From: Pandoraea sp. ASV26
Lineage (GTDB): Bacteria > Pseudomonadota > Gammaproteobacteria > Burkholderiales > Burkholderiaceae
Direction of reading: 5' to 3'
Assembly: GCF_016428915.1 (NCBI RefSeq)
Contig: NZ_JAELTP010000056.1
Coordinates: 1-37,230 of the forward strand
DNA length: 37,230 bases
The notes under the pieces were generated by a model. It ran no database searches. It saw only the letters and a program-made list of their open reading frames with translations, and was not told where the DNA came from. Position numbers and translations under genes: made by a program. Positions 35,595 through 37,230 of this stretch are shown one piece after another; within the stretch, counting starts at the first letter, position 1, and the number at the start of each line of letters is the position of its first letter.

Positions 35595-36422
35595 TTAGTT
35601 CAGCGCCTGGCTCGCCGCCATTGCCCGGCCTCGCAGCCAGTTGATGCTCGCGAACAGCAGCACCGCGAACACGATCAACATGGTGGCGACCGCGAGGATC
35701 GACGGATCGATCGAGTCCCGGATGCCGCTCCACATCTGGCGCGGCACGGTCTTCTGATCGGGCCCGCCGATGAAGAGAATCACGATGACTTCGTCGAACG
35801 ACGTGGCGAAGGCGAACACGCTGCCCGTCGCAACGGCCGGGGTGATGAGCGGCAACGTTACGCGCCGGAACGTGACCCAGGGCGTGGCGCCAAGGCCCGC
35901 CGCTGCGCGCAGCAGACTCTGGTCGAACGACAGCAGCGAGGCCGTCACGGTAATGACGACGAACGGCGTGCCCAGTGCCGCATGGGCCAGAATCACGCCG
36001 GGGTAGGAATTCACGAGCCCGAGCGGCGCAAAGATCAGATAGAAACCCGCCGCCACGACGACGATCGGCACGATCATCGGCGAGATGATGATCGGCATGA
36101 TGACCGAGCGCAGCGGAAACTGCGGACGGCTCAAGCCGAGCGCCGCGAGGGTGCCCAGACACGTCGCAATCAAGGTCGCCGCCGCACCGATACCGATGCT
36201 GTTGAGCAGCGCACGCTGCCAGTCGGGGCTGGTCAGCGCCTGTTCGTACCAACGCATCGAGAAGCCGGTCAGCGGGTAAGAGAAATACGAACCCGCATTG
36301 AACGAGAGCGGCACGATCGCGAGAATCGGCGCGATGAGGAAGAACAGCGTGAGCACGGTATGCAGCCGCACCCAGCGCGACGCCACGCGCTCCGTCAGTA
36401 CCGTATTGCGTTTGTCCGGCAT
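35595..36422 (-). CDS. ABC transporter permease (PotC-like)
   Basis: Inner-membrane permease subunit, 275 residues, six helices. The cytoplasmic EAA-type coupling loop is RAAAGLGATPWVTFRRVTLPLITPA. The sequence after helix 1 (PLSFNAGSYFSYPLTGFSMRWYEQAL) is typical of PotC-family permeases for polyamines or related amino compounds. It follows the second permease by 27 bases in one operon. The ATPase and binding protein are not in the window, so the substrate is open. Confidence 0.93.
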   Translation of the reverse strand: MPDKRNTVLTERVASRWVRLHTVLTLFFLIAPILAIVPLSFNAGSYFSYPLTGFSMRWYEQALTSPDWQRALLNSIGIGAAATLIATCLGTLAALGLSRPQFPLRSVIMPIIISPMIVPIVVVAAGFYLIFAPLGLVNSYPGVILAHAALGTPFVVITVTASLLSFDQSLLRAAAGLGATPWVTFRRVTLPLITPAVATGSVFAFATSFDEVIVILFIGGPDQKTVPRQMWSGIRDSIDPSILAVATMLIVFAVLLFASINWLRGRAMAASQALN

Positions 36423-36449
36423 GGGCTTGTCTCCTATGGCGCGAACGTG

Positions 36450-37230
36450 TCAACCGAAGCGCAGCCGGTCGATGCCGACAACGCGGTTGAAGATGAAGTA
36501 GAAGACCGCGGTGAAGATCACGAGATACGCCGAGAGCGCACCCGCGAGTCCCCAGTTGAGTTGCGTGTTGGTCTGCATCGCGATGAGCTGGCTGATCATC
36601 TCGTCGCCTGCGCCGCCGAGCAGCGACGGCGTGATGTAGTAGCCCAACGCCAGCACGAAGACGAGAAAGCACCCCGCGCCCACGCCCGGGAACGTCTGCG
36701 GCATGTACACGCGAACGAACGCCGTGAAAGGATGCGCGCCCAGTGACTTCGCCGCGCGCATATACACGGGGGGCACGCTTTTCATCACCGAATAGATCGC
36801 GAGAATCATGTAAGGCAACAGCACATGCGTCATGCCGATCAGCACACCGGTGCGATTGAAGATCAGCGCGACGGGATGCGTGGTGAGGCCGAGACTCGAC
36901 AACAGACTGTTGATGACGCCCCCGGGTTGCAGCAGCACGTACCACGCCGTCGTGCGCACGAGCAGCGAAGTCCAGAACGGCACGATGACGAAAAGCATCA
37001 GGCGGTTGCTTTGCTTGTCGGGCAGATTCGCCAGCAGCCACGCGACCGGATAGCCGAGCACGAGACACAGCAGCGTGACCGTGGCGCTGATCGAAATCGT
37101 GCGCACGAACGCCGCGCGATACACCGACGCGTTCTCCGGCAACGAGGCGATGGCCCCTTGCGGCGTGACCTGCGCGTCCAGACCGGCGAGCAGATAGTCC
37201 GGCGTGGGCGACGTGGCCGCACGCTTGAGC
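36450..37230 (-). CDS. ABC transporter permease (PotB-like), 5' end outside window
   Basis: Permease partner of the PotC-like protein. The frame has no stop up to the window edge at 37230, so the start lies beyond; the TTG at 37142 is internal. The visible 259 residues hold the ISISATVTLLCLVLGYPVAWLLANLP helix, FWTSLLVRTTAWYVLLQPGGVINSLL, and the coupling loop MRAAKSLGAHPFTAFVRVYMPQTFPG. The family usually runs near 280-420 residues. It and its neighbour form the heteromeric channel of one importer, probably for polyamines. Confidence 0.92.
   Translation of the reverse strand, partial: LKRAATSPTPDYLLAGLDAQVTPQGAIASLPENASVYRAAFVRTISISATVTLLCLVLGYPVAWLLANLPDKQSNRLMLFVIVPFWTSLLVRTTAWYVLLQPGGVINSLLSSLGLTTHPVALIFNRTGVLIGMTHVLLPYMILAIYSVMKSVPPVYMRAAKSLGAHPFTAFVRVYMPQTFPGVGAGCFLVFVLALGYYITPSLLGGAGDEMISQLIAMQTNTQLNWGLAGALSAYLVIFTAVFYFIFNRVVGIDRLRFG

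Noticed and set aside
36423-36449. A frameshift joining the two ABC permease genes
   Set aside because: Each has its own complete domain set and they are ordinary adjacent PotB/PotC-type genes with 27 bases between.
34237-37068. A 943-codon open frame on the minus strand opposite the MFS gene and running into the permease genes
   Set aside because: Its sequence is Arg/His/Gln-rich with no domain, and it overlaps three genes with clear families; in high-GC DNA such long antisense frames are common.

Overview
The window is about 37 kb of GC-rich DNA with dense, mostly operonic genes. It carries homogentisate and arginine-succinyltransferase catabolic genes and a proteobacterial cellulose synthase cluster. 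This fits a betaproteobacterium of the Burkholderiaceae; a Pandoraea- or Burkholderia-like genome is my inference from gene content and style, not a proven assignment. I see no rRNA, tRNA, CRISPR array, transposase or phage gene.

Left part (1-6,900): the 3' end of hmgA (homogentisate dioxygenase) followed by fahA (fumarylacetoacetase) gives the last steps of tyrosine/phenylalanine breakdown. A 0.5 kb stretch with an inverted repeat follows. Then, on the minus strand, come an AI-2E/PerM-type membrane permease, a 633-residue membrane protein I cannot assign, and astE.

Middle (6,900-18,500): astD and astB run away from astE and give part of the AST arginine pathway; astC and astA are not here. 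After them lie an FMN-dependent reductase, a DUF1488 protein, a small two-helix membrane protein, a SAM methyltransferase (minus strand), a BaiN/TIGR03862-type flavoprotein, a second methyltransferase with an NPPW motif, a FUSC-family permease, a PgpC-like HAD phosphatase and a small BcsR-like protein. The last four are on the minus strand. A perfect 21-bp inverted repeat sits between the FUSC gene and the methyltransferase.

Cellulose block (18,772-31,491, plus strand): bcsB, bcsZ, bcsC, bcsQ, bcsA and bcsG are tightly packed. Cytoplasmic BcsA with a C-terminal PilZ domain makes and exports the glucan under c-di-GMP control. BcsB guides it in the periplasm, BcsZ is the GH8 endoglucanase, BcsC is the TPR/outer-membrane pore, BcsQ is a MinD-like partner and BcsG would add phosphoethanolamine. 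There is no bcsD, bcsE or bcsF. The most notable points are an Asn where BcsZ normally has its catalytic Asp, a 26-codon reading frame linking bcsC to bcsQ, and the BcsR-like gene lying divergently with a HAD phosphatase and a FUSC permease.

Right part (31,500-37,230): an aldo/keto reductase, a BphA4-type FAD ferredoxin reductase (minus), an MFS carboxylate-type transporter (plus) and two PotB/PotC-type ABC permeases (minus), the second cut by the window edge. Several strong hairpins without U-tracts lie between convergent genes and probably act as terminators or mRNA 3' ends.
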